64,000 bases of DNA, taken from Oscillospiraceae bacterium. Lineage in GTDB: Bacteria > Bacillota > Clostridia > Oscillospirales > Acutalibacteraceae. Shown one piece after another: positions 36,703-44,013 of the stretch. The notes under the pieces were generated by a model. It had not been told where the DNA came from. It searched no databases and saw only the letters and a program-made list of their open reading frames with translations. Location of the stretch: positions 1 through 64,000 of the forward strand of contig SVPF01000007.1 in assembly GCA_015066005.1 (NCBI GenBank). The letters are read 5' to 3'. Within the stretch, counting starts at the first letter, position 1; each line of letters opens with the position of its first letter. Made by a program: the position numbers and the translations under genes.

Positions 36703-38051
36703 AAAAACTTCCACTTGATTATGAAAACCGAATGAAAGCACTTTTGGGTGATGATTTTGAAAAATATTTTAGTCAACTTCAAAATCCGCCCGTTAAAGCC
36801 TTCAGGGTTAATACCGATAAAATCAGTCTTGAGGATTTTGAAAAAATTAACCCTTTCGGAAATGAAAAAATCCCTTATGTTGAAAACGGTTATTATTTAA
36901 ACTACGAAAAGGTTGGTAACCATCCTTACCACCACGCAGGGCTGATTTATGTGCAAGAGCCTGCCGCAATGGCGCCTGCTGAATGTGTTCGGGTTGAAAA
37001 AGACTGGTTTGTGCTTGATATGTGCGCCGCCCCCGGCGGAAAAAGCACTCAGCTTAAAAATAAGTTAGGCGAAAACGGTGTGCTTGTTTCTAACGAAATT
37101 ATTTCCTCTCGTTGCAAAATACTTACAGGTAATATCGAGCGTTTGGGCCTTCAAAATACTGTTGTTACTTGTATGGACACCGAAAGGCTGGCTTTACGCT
37201 TTGAAAACACCTTCGATTTAATAATGGTTGATGCGCCATGCTCGGGCGAGGGTATGTTCAGGAAAGAGGAAATTGCTATTGATGAGTGGAGTCAATCAAA
37301 TGTTGAAATGTGTGCCAAGCGTCAGGCTGAAATTTTGGAAAACGCTGTCAAAGCCCTTAAAAGCGGTGGCTTTATTGTCTATGCAACCTGTACCTTCTCT
37401 TTAGAAGAAAACGAAATGATGGTTGATGCGTTTTTGGAAAGGCACCCCGAATTTGAGCTTGTGCCTGTTAATGAAAGGGTTGCGAAATATACCGCTGACG
37501 GCATAAAATTTGAGGGTTGTAAATGTGAAAATATTCACCTTGCTCGCCGCTTTTACCCCCACATTGCTAAGGGCGAGGGTCAGTTTATGGCGGTTTTACA
37601 CCACAAGGGCGAAAAAACGGAAAATAATTTTTATTCTTCTGTGAGCAAAAAAACCGATAAAACGGTTATCGAGTTTTTAAATGATACATTAACCGATTAT
37701 AATCCCGATTTTGTCGGTGTTTATAACGGTAACCCGATTTATTATAATAACCGTTTGTCAATAGCCGACCGCACCGCCTTTTGTTGCGGTGTTACTATTG
37801 GTGAAATTAGGAAAAATTATATTTTGCCGCATCACCAATTTTTTATGGCTTTGGGGAATAAATTTAAAAGAAAAATTAATTTATCGGCAGATAGCCAAGA
37901 AATTTCAAAATATTTGCACGGTGAAGAATTTGATACAGAATGTGACAACGGCTGGGCGGTTGTAATGGTTAACGGCTGTGCTGTTGGCGGTGTTAAAGTG
38001 TCAAATGGTCGCGCCAAAAATCATTATCCAAAAGGGTTAAGAGTTAAGTAA
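36699..38051 (+). CDS. NOP2/Sun-family rRNA m5C methyltransferase (RsmF-like)
   Basis: A 450-residue SAM-dependent RNA cytosine-5 methyltransferase. An N-terminal RNA-binding segment is followed by the SAM motif DMCAAPGGKSTQL, DAPCSGEGMFRK (general Cys) and YATCTFSLEENE (catalytic Cys); the C-terminal 150 residues match the RsmF-type extension with a PUA-like end. It probably methylates one or more 16S rRNA cytosines. Translation is coupled to rsmE by the ATGA overlap. The stop codon TAA (38049-38051) overlaps the first bases of element H. Confidence 0.92.
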   Translation: MKKLPLDYENRMKALLGDDFEKYFSQLQNPPVKAFRVNTDKISLEDFEKINPFGNEKIPYVENGYYLNYEKVGNHPYHHAGLIYVQEPAAMAPAECVRVEKDWFVLDMCAAPGGKSTQLKNKLGENGVLVSNEIISSRCKILTGNIERLGLQNTVVTCMDTERLALRFENTFDLIMVDAPCSGEGMFRKEEIAIDEWSQSNVEMCAKRQAEILENAVKALKSGGFIVYATCTFSLEENEMMVDAFLERHPEFELVPVNERVAKYTADGIKFEGCKCENIHLARRFYPHIAKGEGQFMAVLHHKGEKTENNFYSSVSKKTDKTVIEFLNDTLTDYNPDFVGVYNGNPIYYNNRLSIADRTAFCCGVTIGEIRKNYILPHHQFFMALGNKFKRKINLSADSQEISKYLHGEEFDTECDNGWAVVMVNGCAVGGVKVSNGRAKNHYPKGLRVK

Positions 38052-38411
38052 ATTGGGGTTTATCGCTTACGCGAGGTAATAAGTAAGAGGTAATAGTGAA
38101 TAGGTTAGGTGTCGCTTCGCGACGGATGTAAATCGCATGTATTTAGATTGATATAAATCGTAGGGGCGATTGTTGATCGCCCGGAAGCCTTCTCCAGCGG
38201 AGAAGGTGGCGCCGATAGGTGACGGATGAGGAGAGCATTAAAGCACTTTTTTAACAATATCCTCCTCATCCACCAACCATTCGGTTGGTCTGACGGACTC
38301 GTCTCTCTCTGTCACTTCGTGACATCTCTCTCGCACTGCGAAAGAGTCTTCCCCTTCTCCGCTGGAGAAGGCTAAAATTATACAATCAAACGCACGATAA
38401 ACTATAATTTG
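38050..38411. repeat. T1/T2 element H
   Basis: T1 AAATTGGGGTTTATCG overlaps the stop codon of the preceding gene; T2 CGATAAACTATAATTTG ends 14 bases before the next start. Inside are TAATAGTGAATAG, GTCGCTTCGCGAC, GGGCGATTGTTGATCGCCC, and a divergent M1 module (CCTTCTCC/GGAGAAGG, GGATGAGG...CCTCATCC, CCATTCGGTTGG) with extra hairpins. Confidence 0.85.
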
Positions 38412-38425
38412 AAAGGTGATGTAAA

Positions 38426-38542
38426 ATGTCTATTTTGATTTTACTTTTAATTATTTTGGCGGCATTATTTGGGCTTGCACTTGTGGCAGGGCTAGGTATT
38501 GGTATTGTGCTGCTTATTATAATGCTTACAAAGAAAAAATAA
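38426..38542 (+). CDS. 38-residue hydrophobic small protein
   Basis: A short reading frame with good ribosome site GAAAGGTGATGTAAA before ATG. The product is one long hydrophobic, glycine-spaced helix (AALFGLALVAGLGIGIVLL) ending in KKK, which suggests a single-pass membrane peptide with its C-terminus inside. It is followed 15 bases later by the TrmH gene, probably in the same transcript. Its ribosome site starts immediately after the T2 end of element H. Function unknown; it could be a type I toxin-like peptide or a small regulator. Confidence 0.6.
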   Translation: MSILILLLIILAALFGLALVAGLGIGIVLLIIMLTKKK

Positions 38543-38557
38543 CGAGGCTATAATATT

Positions 38558-39373
38558 ATGTCGAACATAATTACTATTAACGATATAAATTCGCCCGAGC
38601 TTAGCGTATATGCTCGCCTTACTGAAGCGCAATTAAAAAAGGATGAAGGACTTTTTGTTGCCGAAAGTGTTAAGGTTATAAAGGTTGCGATCGATAAGGG
38701 GATAGAGCCCGTCAGCTTTTTAATGGAAGAACGGCAAATTGACGGCATTGGTAAAGAACTTATCGACCGTTGCCCAAACGTGCCGGTATATACCGCGCCG
38801 CGCGAGGTGTTGTCCTCGCTTACAGGCTTTGAGCTAACCCGTGGTGTTCTTTGCGCAATGAGGCGCCCCCAAAGTGAAAGCCTTGAAAACGTGCTTAAAA
38901 ATGCCGAGCGTGTAGCTGTGCTTGAACGCCTTAGCGATGCTGTAAACGTTGGCGCAATTTTCCGTTCTGCCGCCGCATTGGGTTTGGATGCTGTACTGCT
39001 TTTTAATAATTGCAGTGAGCCACTTAACCGCCGCACCGTAAGGGTTAGTATGGGTAGCGTTTTCTTGGTGCCATGGGCATTTTTTGAAAAGGAAAATTTT
39101 CCAACCCCGCAAAATGCTGTGGATTTTTTAAAACAAAACGGTTTTACAACCGCTGCCCTTGCTTTAAAAGATGATACTATCAATATTAATAATGAAATTT
39201 TAAAGAACAGCGAAAAACTCGCGTTATTTTTGGGTGCCGAGGGAGACGGTTTAAGCGGTGAAACAATAAACGCTTGTGATTACACCGTAAAAATACCAAT
39301 GTATCACGAGGTTGATTCCCTAAACGTTGCCGCCGCCGCGGCAGTTGCATTTTGGGAAATTGGGAAGAAATAA
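38558..39373 (+). CDS. TrmH/SpoU-family RNA 2'-O-methyltransferase
   Basis: A 271-residue SPOUT methyltransferase. The N-terminal substrate-binding domain (about 1-105) precedes the knotted SAM domain with motif 1 NVGAIFRSAAALGLDAVLL, motif 2 LFLGAEGDGLS and motif 3 KIPMYHEVDSLNVAAAAAVAF. It 2'-O-methylates a ribose in tRNA or 23S rRNA; the exact target cannot be read. Start ATG after AACGAGGC. It ends at a terminator. Confidence 0.92.
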   Translation: MSNIITINDINSPELSVYARLTEAQLKKDEGLFVAESVKVIKVAIDKGIEPVSFLMEERQIDGIGKELIDRCPNVPVYTAPREVLSSLTGFELTRGVLCAMRRPQSESLENVLKNAERVAVLERLSDAVNVGAIFRSAAALGLDAVLLFNNCSEPLNRRTVRVSMGSVFLVPWAFFEKENFPTPQNAVDFLKQNGFTTAALALKDDTININNEILKNSEKLALFLGAEGDGLSGETINACDYTVKIPMYHEVDSLNVAAAAAVAFWEIGKK

Positions 39374-39376
39374 GAA

Positions 39377-39400
39377 AAGACGGCTATATTTAGCCGTCTT
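39377..39400 (+). terminator. Terminator of the TrmH gene
   Basis: AAGACGGCTA / TAGCCGTCTT with a TATT loop. The same core, GACGGCTA.../AGCCGTC, is used at 40823. Confidence 0.85.
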
Positions 39401-39432
39401 CTTTGCAATGCGTTACATTGTGGTATAAAAAA

Positions 39433-39877
39433 GGCTCCCTTGTAAAGGGAGCTGTCAGCGAAGCTGACTGAGGGATTGTTTTACACGTAAATCTATATAT
39501 TCGCAAACGCCCCTAAAATTATTATTAACCTCGTTGTTTGGAATACGAATAACGAATAACCCGCAACTTTCGAGGAATTTTGTGCGTTCGGTGTCTTTTT
39601 TGATACTGTCTTCTTCGTAATGCTGTGAACCATCAAGCTCAACAACCATATTAACCTTAGCACAATAAAAATCAACTATGTAATTACCAATTATTTTTTG
39701 CCTGTTAAATCTTATCGGATATGTTCTCAAAAAATCATACCATAAATGACGTTCCTCATTTGTCATATTTTTTCGCAAAATTCTTCCAACACCGACAAGC
39801 GATTTATTATGATTGTATTTCGTGATAATCCCTCCGTCTTTTGCTACGCAAAATCCACCTCCCTTTACAAGGGAGGC
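39433..39877 (-). mobile_element. Hairpin-framed DUF559 element
   Basis: A DUF559 gene lies between paired hairpins. Left: GCTCCCTT/AAGGGAGC (39434-39452) and GTCAGC/GCTGAC (39454-39468), then GAGGGATT (39470-39477). Right: AATCCCTC (39827-39834) pairing with it, TTTTGC/GCAAAA (39839-39853) and CCTCCCTT/AAGGGAGG (39858-39876). The gene's stop codon lies in the left hairpin and its ribosome site in the right stem. Elements C and E carry the same frame without a gene. Confidence 0.75.
39455..39778 (-). CDS. DUF559 endonuclease-domain protein, start codon damaged
   Basis: A 107-residue DUF559 protein, a small nuclease fold related to very-short-patch-repair and restriction enzymes. RHLWYDFLRTYPIRFNRQK, the core IVDFYCAKVNMVVELDGSQHYE (active-site D...E-x-D pattern) and the end SCGLFVIRIPNNEV are intact. 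The listed start is a TTG. In-frame codons continue upstream as KYNHNKSLVGVGRIL, typical of the family N-terminus, to an ACG at 39823 located after CGGAGGGATTATC. That ACG is probably a mutated ATG, so the gene may be translated poorly or only from internal starts. The last eight codons lie in the flanking hairpins. Confidence 0.8.
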   Translation of the reverse strand: MRKNMTNEERHLWYDFLRTYPIRFNRQKIIGNYIVDFYCAKVNMVVELDGSQHYEEDSIKKDTERTKFLESCGLFVIRIPNNEVNNNFRGVCEYIDLRVKQSLSQLR

Positions 39878-39921
39878 TTTGTTTTTCTGCTTTTAATTAT
39901 AGTATTTTCAGTTATTAAATG

Positions 39922-40171
39922 TCAATTATTTTCAATTTTGCATTGCGTTCCGTCATGTATAATTTCATAATTGTCCTTATAGATCAAATCCTCAATAAAC
40001 ACAAACTCGTACCCCTCGTCTTTAAGACATTTTAGGATGTTGGGAAGCGCTTCAGGTGTATGGTCGGCATCGTTATGGAAAAGGACGATTGAGCCGTTTT
40101 TAGCCTTGCTTGTCACCCGCTTGCAAATGCTGTCGGTGGTGGCTTTATCCTTCCAGTCAAGGCTGTCAACA
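39922..40171 (-). pseudogene. Truncated copy of the polysaccharide deacetylase 3' end
   Basis: From about 39956 to 40171 the sequence closely matches 40858-41085, the last third of the deacetylase gene; the encoded SKAKNGSIVLFHNDADHTPEALP is nearly identical. The match ends abruptly inside LDWKD, with no upstream catalytic motifs. The fragment ends CKIENN where the full gene ends CKKDG. It is a partial duplication, not a gene. Confidence 0.85.
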
Positions 40172-40202
40172 TTAGATACAAAAGTAATATTTTATTAAGG
40201 GC

Positions 40203-40231
40203 TTGTGCATTTTACGGTAATATGGTATACT
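40203..40231 (+). promoter_or_regulatory. Sigma-A promoter, extended -10
   Basis: TTGTGC, 17-bp spacer ending in TATGG, TATACT (40226-40231). Confidence 0.7.
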
Positions 40232-40267
40232 TCACGAGTAAATCACTTTTATTTGAGGTGTTTAAAG

Positions 40268-40777
40268 ATGAAAAAAATTATTTCTGTATTATTATTGATT
40301 GCTTTAATATTTTCTTTATCTGGTTGCAAAAAAGAAAACGAAGGGAATAAAGCCACTATTTCAAGCGAATCTGAGACAAATTTCGAAGTGGTTTTGGGTG
40401 AAAAATTCACTGATTTTGAGGGTGTAAATTATAGTATTACAAAGGTGGTATTGGATGGCGAAAACTCCAAAATATACACCGAATTAGTTAACGATACTGA
40501 ATATATCGTTACTTACAACCCGAATTATCATATTGAACGTTTTGAAAATGGGAATTGGACTTCTTGTAAAAAGGACAACGCCGAGGATGAAGAAATTAGC
40601 GAACACACAGTACCCGCAGGACAAACAATAAGATATATCAACAATTTTTATAGAAGTTACGACCTTTCCAAGAAAGTCAAATACCGTATTGTTACCGACT
40701 GTGGTGTATATAAAAATGGGATTGAAGGCGAAGTCCAAAAATGCAGTGTTTTTGCGGTATTTACTTTAAGTGAATAA
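40268..40777 (+). CDS. Ig-like-domain lipoprotein
   Basis: A 169-residue lipoprotein with lipobox FSLSGC (Cys about 19). After a polar linker, one beta domain shows the pattern YHIERFENGNWTSC ... HTVPAGQTIRYINNFYRSYDLSKKVKYRIV, which resembles the bacterial Ig-like domain (Big_14 type) of Firmicutes lipoproteins. Start ATG after GAGGTG; the upstream extension of the frame crosses the promoter. It lies between the deacetylase gene and its truncated copy. Function unknown. Confidence 0.75.
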   Translation: MKKIISVLLLIALIFSLSGCKKENEGNKATISSESETNFEVVLGEKFTDFEGVNYSITKVVLDGENSKIYTELVNDTEYIVTYNPNYHIERFENGNWTSCKKDNAEDEEISEHTVPAGQTIRYINNFYRSYDLSKKVKYRIVTDCGVYKNGIEGEVQKCSVFAVFTLSE

Positions 40778-40822
40778 CAAATATTAACACAAGGGACAAT
40801 TCTATGTTTTGACACAATATAT

Positions 40823-40854
40823 AAAAAAGACGGCTATGTTCAGCCGTCTTTTTT
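40823..40854. terminator. Bidirectional terminator
   Basis: AAAAAAGACGGCTA / CAGCCGTCTTTTTT between convergent genes. The last codons of the deacetylase are read through its right arm. Confidence 0.88.
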
Positions 40855-41595
40855 GCACTGCGTTCCGTCATGTATAATTTCATAATTGTCCTTATAAATC
40901 AAATCCTCAATAAACACAAACTCATACCCCTCGTCTTTTAAGGTTTTGAGTATTGTCGGCAAGGCTTCGGGGGTATGGTCGGCATCGTTATGGAAAAGCA
41001 CAATACTTCCGTTTTTAACCTTGCTTGTCACTCGCTTGCAAATGCTGTCGGCGGTAGCGTGGTCTTTCCAGTCAAGGCTGTCAACGTCCCACTGTATAGT
41101 ATACATGCCCAGACTTTCGGTTGTTTCGAGCACGGCGTTGTCATAATCGCCGTAAGGCACACGCAAAAGGGTAGGGCAGCGGCCGGTTATTGCTTTGATT
41201 TTGTTGTTGCAGCTTTCCAGCTCGTTTTTCATTTGCTCGGTTGAAAGCTGTGGCATATGCGGGTGGGTGTTTGAGTGGTTTTCAATACGGTGGCCTGCAT
41301 CACTGAGTGCCTTTACCGATTCGGGATATTTATCCACCCAAGCGCCGACGACAAAAAAGGTGGCAGGGACGTTATATTCCTTTAAAATATCAATAAGCGT
41401 TTGTGTGTCGTCGTTGCCCCACGCGGCGTCAAAGCTGATGGCAATCTGCTTTTTGTCGGTTTTAACGCAGTAAATCGGAAGCTTGCGGTTTTGGCTTGCA
41501 AAAATGCTTACCGAACCGGTCACCAACAGCGCCGTTGCAATAATAACACACAGCATAAGCATTATGTGTTGCTTTTTAATAATAAAAAATTTCAT
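40840..41595 (-). CDS. Polysaccharide deacetylase (NodB homology, PdaB-like)
   Basis: A 251-residue exported deacetylase with one N-terminal membrane helix (about 10-34). NodB motifs: 1, SFDAAWGND (54-62), the sporulation-type variant in which TFDDG becomes FDAAWG; 2, HSNTHPHM (107-114), metal His pair; 3, RVPYGDYD (145-152); 4, WDVDSLDWKDH; 5, IVLFHND. It resembles PdaB-like enzymes that de-N-acetylate peptidoglycan, possibly in sporulation. Start ATG after GAAAGGGTGC. A partial copy of its 3' end lies 0.7 kb away. Confidence 0.88.
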   Translation of the reverse strand: MKFFIIKKQHIMLMLCVIIATALLVTGSVSIFASQNRKLPIYCVKTDKKQIAISFDAAWGNDDTQTLIDILKEYNVPATFFVVGAWVDKYPESVKALSDAGHRIENHSNTHPHMPQLSTEQMKNELESCNNKIKAITGRCPTLLRVPYGDYDNAVLETTESLGMYTIQWDVDSLDWKDHATADSICKRVTSKVKNGSIVLFHNDADHTPEALPTILKTLKDEGYEFVFIEDLIYKDNYEIIHDGTQCKKDG

Positions 41596-41664
41596 AAAAA
41601 TGCACCCTTTCATAAAAGGATATGAAAAACTGCTTGGGCATTATACTATTAAATATTTTTTAGA

Positions 41665-41732
41665 AAATACAACATTATCACATTTTAAAAGAACAAAATA
41701 TGATTGACTTTGATTTTAAAAAATAATAGAAT
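41665..41732 (+). promoter_or_regulatory. Promoter with shared 44-bp block (copy 1)
   Basis: A 44-bp block containing ACAACATTATCACATTTT and AACAAAATATGATTGA (41665-41708) leads into TTGACT (41704-41709), 17-bp spacer, TAGAAT (41727-41732). It is 41/44 identical to the block at 43123. Confidence 0.8.
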
Positions 41733-41764
41733 AAATATAAAAAATAATAACGAGGTGACTGGTT

Positions 41765-42352
41765 ATGGATTATATATTGGAAACTTATGAATGGGATAAT
41801 ACCTGGATAGAAAGAACAGAAAAAACCGCTGCTAAAAGGGTTTTGTATATAGGGGATTCTATATCCTGCGGTACAAGAACACAGGCGAATAAACTTGCAA
41901 ACGGTGAAATTCTGTTTGACGGTTTTGGTACCTCTAAAAGCTTGGATAATCCATTTTATTTTGAAAGCTTATCTGTTTTTACAAAGCAGTTACCTTGTAG
42001 AGATGCGATTATTTTTAATAACGGCTTACACGGTTGGCACTTAAGTGAAGAAGAATACGAAAAGCTTTATACCGAATTTTTAGAAAAGCTGATAAAAGCG
42101 TTCCCTGACACCCCTGTTTTTATTGTGCTGACAACCTTTGTTATTAATAAGGATTTTCATAACGACAGGGTGCAGCAACGCAATAAAATTGCGAAAGCTA
42201 TTGCCGCAAAATACAACCTAAAGGTTATTGATTTATATTCGGTAGCGGAAGAAAACAAAAATTTAATATCCCCTGATGAAGTACATTTTCTTGATGAGGG
42301 TTACGAAAAGCTGGCAGAAGAAGTTATTAAAGAGTTGGGTGAGAATATATAA
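41765..42352 (+). CDS. SGNH/GDSL-type esterase (cytoplasmic)
   Basis: A 195-residue hydrolase without signal peptide. Block I is LYIGDSIS (Ser32), block III IIFNNGLHGWH (the Asn), and block V SPDEVHFLDEGY (Asp...His). The fold fits acetyl-xylan or sialate-type O-acetylesterases, but the substrate is unknown. Start ATG after ACGAGGTGACTGGTT. The alpha/beta-hydrolase gene starts immediately after its stop (TAA then ATG), so the two are one unit under the shared 44-bp promoter block. Confidence 0.85.
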   Translation: MDYILETYEWDNTWIERTEKTAAKRVLYIGDSISCGTRTQANKLANGEILFDGFGTSKSLDNPFYFESLSVFTKQLPCRDAIIFNNGLHGWHLSEEEYEKLYTEFLEKLIKAFPDTPVFIVLTTFVINKDFHNDRVQQRNKIAKAIAAKYNLKVIDLYSVAEENKNLISPDEVHFLDEGYEKLAEEVIKELGENI

Positions 42353-43069
42353 ATGGAAAGTATTTGGAACGGTTTTAAAAAAATTGATTTTGTTTTTGAA
42401 GGCAGAAGGGCAATTCTTGTTTGCCCAAACACACCCACAAAGGAAAATAAATGGCTTTATAAAACCGAATATTTCGGTGCTTTTCCCGATTTTGAAATTG
42501 AAATGCTTAAAAAGGGATATTATATTGCCAATTTAGAAAATAAAAGCCGTTGGTGTCCCGAAGAAGACACCCAAATGCGCCCCCGTTTTTGCGAATATTT
42601 AAGCCGTGAATACGGACTAAATGAAAAATGTATGATTGTTGGTATGAGCTGCGGCGGTATGCAGGGTGTATACTTTGCGGCACAGTATCCGAAGTATGTT
42701 GCGGCGTTATATCTTGATGCACCTGTTTTAAATTATCTCAGTTGTCCCTATGCTTTGGGTGAAGCCACCACAAACTTTATTGAAGAATTTGAAATGAATA
42801 TGGGCATAACCTTGCCGGAGCTTTTAAATTTCAGAAAACACCCTATTGATTTTAAAGAAAAGCTTTTAAAAACCGATATTCCGATTTTCTTAATAGCGGG
42901 TGACAGCGATAAAACCGTACCCTTTAATGAAAACGGAAGGGTTTTGCTTGATTATTTCAAAGAAAACGGCGGTAATATTACAGCAATTGTAAAAGAAAAC
43001 TGCGACCACCACCCGCACGGACTTACCGATAATACCCCGCTTATAAAATTTACGGAAGAATATTATTAA
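42353..43069 (+). CDS. Alpha/beta-hydrolase (cytoplasmic esterase)
   Basis: A 238-residue hydrolase without signal. The nucleophile elbow is VGMSCGGMQG (Ser in G-M-S-C-G), the acid is in LIAGDSDKTVPF and the histidine is in NCDHHPHGL. It is directly coupled to the upstream SGNH esterase, which suggests that both remove different ester groups from the same imported glycan (inference). Ends at a terminator (43075-43116). Confidence 0.82.
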   Translation: MESIWNGFKKIDFVFEGRRAILVCPNTPTKENKWLYKTEYFGAFPDFEIEMLKKGYYIANLENKSRWCPEEDTQMRPRFCEYLSREYGLNEKCMIVGMSCGGMQGVYFAAQYPKYVAALYLDAPVLNYLSCPYALGEATTNFIEEFEMNMGITLPELLNFRKHPIDFKEKLLKTDIPIFLIAGDSDKTVPFNENGRVLLDYFKENGGNITAIVKENCDHHPHGLTDNTPLIKFTEEYY

Positions 43070-43074
43070 ATTTA

Positions 43075-43116
43075 AAAAGCCGAACCTATTGTTTTAGCAA
43101 TTGGTTTGGCTTTTTA
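43075..43116 (+). terminator. Terminator of the SGNH-hydrolase pair
   Basis: AAAAAGCCGAACCTATTG / CAATTGGTTTGGCTTTTT, a long stem with two mismatches. Confidence 0.85.
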
Positions 43117-43122
43117 AGTTAA

Positions 43123-43191
43123 AAAATACAACATTATCACATTTTTTAAAAACAAAATATGATTGATTGTTTTGTTGAAAAATAATATAAT
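43123..43191 (+). promoter_or_regulatory. Promoter with shared 44-bp block (copy 2)
   Basis: Block 43123-43166, then TTGATT (43163-43168), 17-bp spacer, TATAAT (43186-43191). It has the same geometry relative to -35 as copy 1, so both operons probably answer to the same regulator. Confidence 0.8.
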
Positions 43192-43224
43192 AAAATTAAA
43201 GTTACAGCGCTTAGGTGGGATATC

Positions 43225-44001
43225 ATGATTAATATTTTTGGTATCGGCAATTCATATACTGAAGATGCGCATTATTTTTTGAAGGATTTATGCAAATCGA
43301 TGGGTGTAGAAATCACCTGCATTGTGCCCTTTATCGGCGGGCATACCTTCAAGCGCCATTTAAACAGCATTGCCACTGATTCTGACGATTATATTTTAAT
43401 TGAAAACGGTATTAATACAGGTAAACACGTTACCTTTATGGAAGCGCTGAATATGAAGCAGTGGGATATCGTAACCTTTAATCAGGGCAGTGTTCAGTCG
43501 GGCAGACCGTTTACCTATTTCCCGTATATCAATCAGCTTGCTGATTTGGTGAAAGAGCATTCACCCAACGCAAAATTATATATTCACGAAACCTGGGCTT
43601 ATGAAATTGATTCCGACCATCCGCATTTTTCGTTCTATGAACGTGATCAAAAAAATATGTATGAACGTGTTATCGACGGTTACCGACTTGCAACCAAGCT
43701 TTTGGGTGTTGAGCGAATTCCCGCAGGCACGCTTATACAGTATATGCGTGAAAATATTCCCGAATTTGACAGAAAAAATGGCGGTATTCCCTTGACACGT
43801 GACGGTTATCATATGCACCTTGTATACGGCAGATATGCCGTAGCACTTGCCTGGTACGGTAAGCTTTTTGGCGGTGACGTAAGGCAGGTACCGTTTATTC
43901 CGCAGGTTGAGGGAATGGAAACCGATTTGGCGCTTATTGAAAAAATCAAGGAAGCGGCGGCGGTTGTTTTAAGTCAGGATTATGATGATCAGGATATATA
44001 A
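43225..44001 (+). CDS. DUF4886-like SGNH-fold protein
   Basis: A 258-residue cytoplasmic protein. GIGNSYTEDAHYFLKDL at the start is the GNS variant of the SGNH block I found in DUF4886; TFNQGSVQSG supplies the Gln/Asn region, and PLTRDGYHMH the Asp...His pair. DUF4886 proteins occur in carbohydrate-use loci of Bacteroidetes and Firmicutes, and their activity is not established. Start ATG after AGGTGGGATATC. It is first of three genes in a row (to 45635). Confidence 0.8.
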   Translation: MINIFGIGNSYTEDAHYFLKDLCKSMGVEITCIVPFIGGHTFKRHLNSIATDSDDYILIENGINTGKHVTFMEALNMKQWDIVTFNQGSVQSGRPFTYFPYINQLADLVKEHSPNAKLYIHETWAYEIDSDHPHFSFYERDQKNMYERVIDGYRLATKLLGVERIPAGTLIQYMRENIPEFDRKNGGIPLTRDGYHMHLVYGRYAVALAWYGKLFGGDVRQVPFIPQVEGMETDLALIEKIKEAAAVVLSQDYDDQDI

Positions 44002-44013
44002 TGAGGCGGTTTT

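Noticed and set aside
39922..40116. A separate 64-residue protein
   Set aside because: It is the 3' fragment of the deacetylase gene; catalytic motifs and start are missing.
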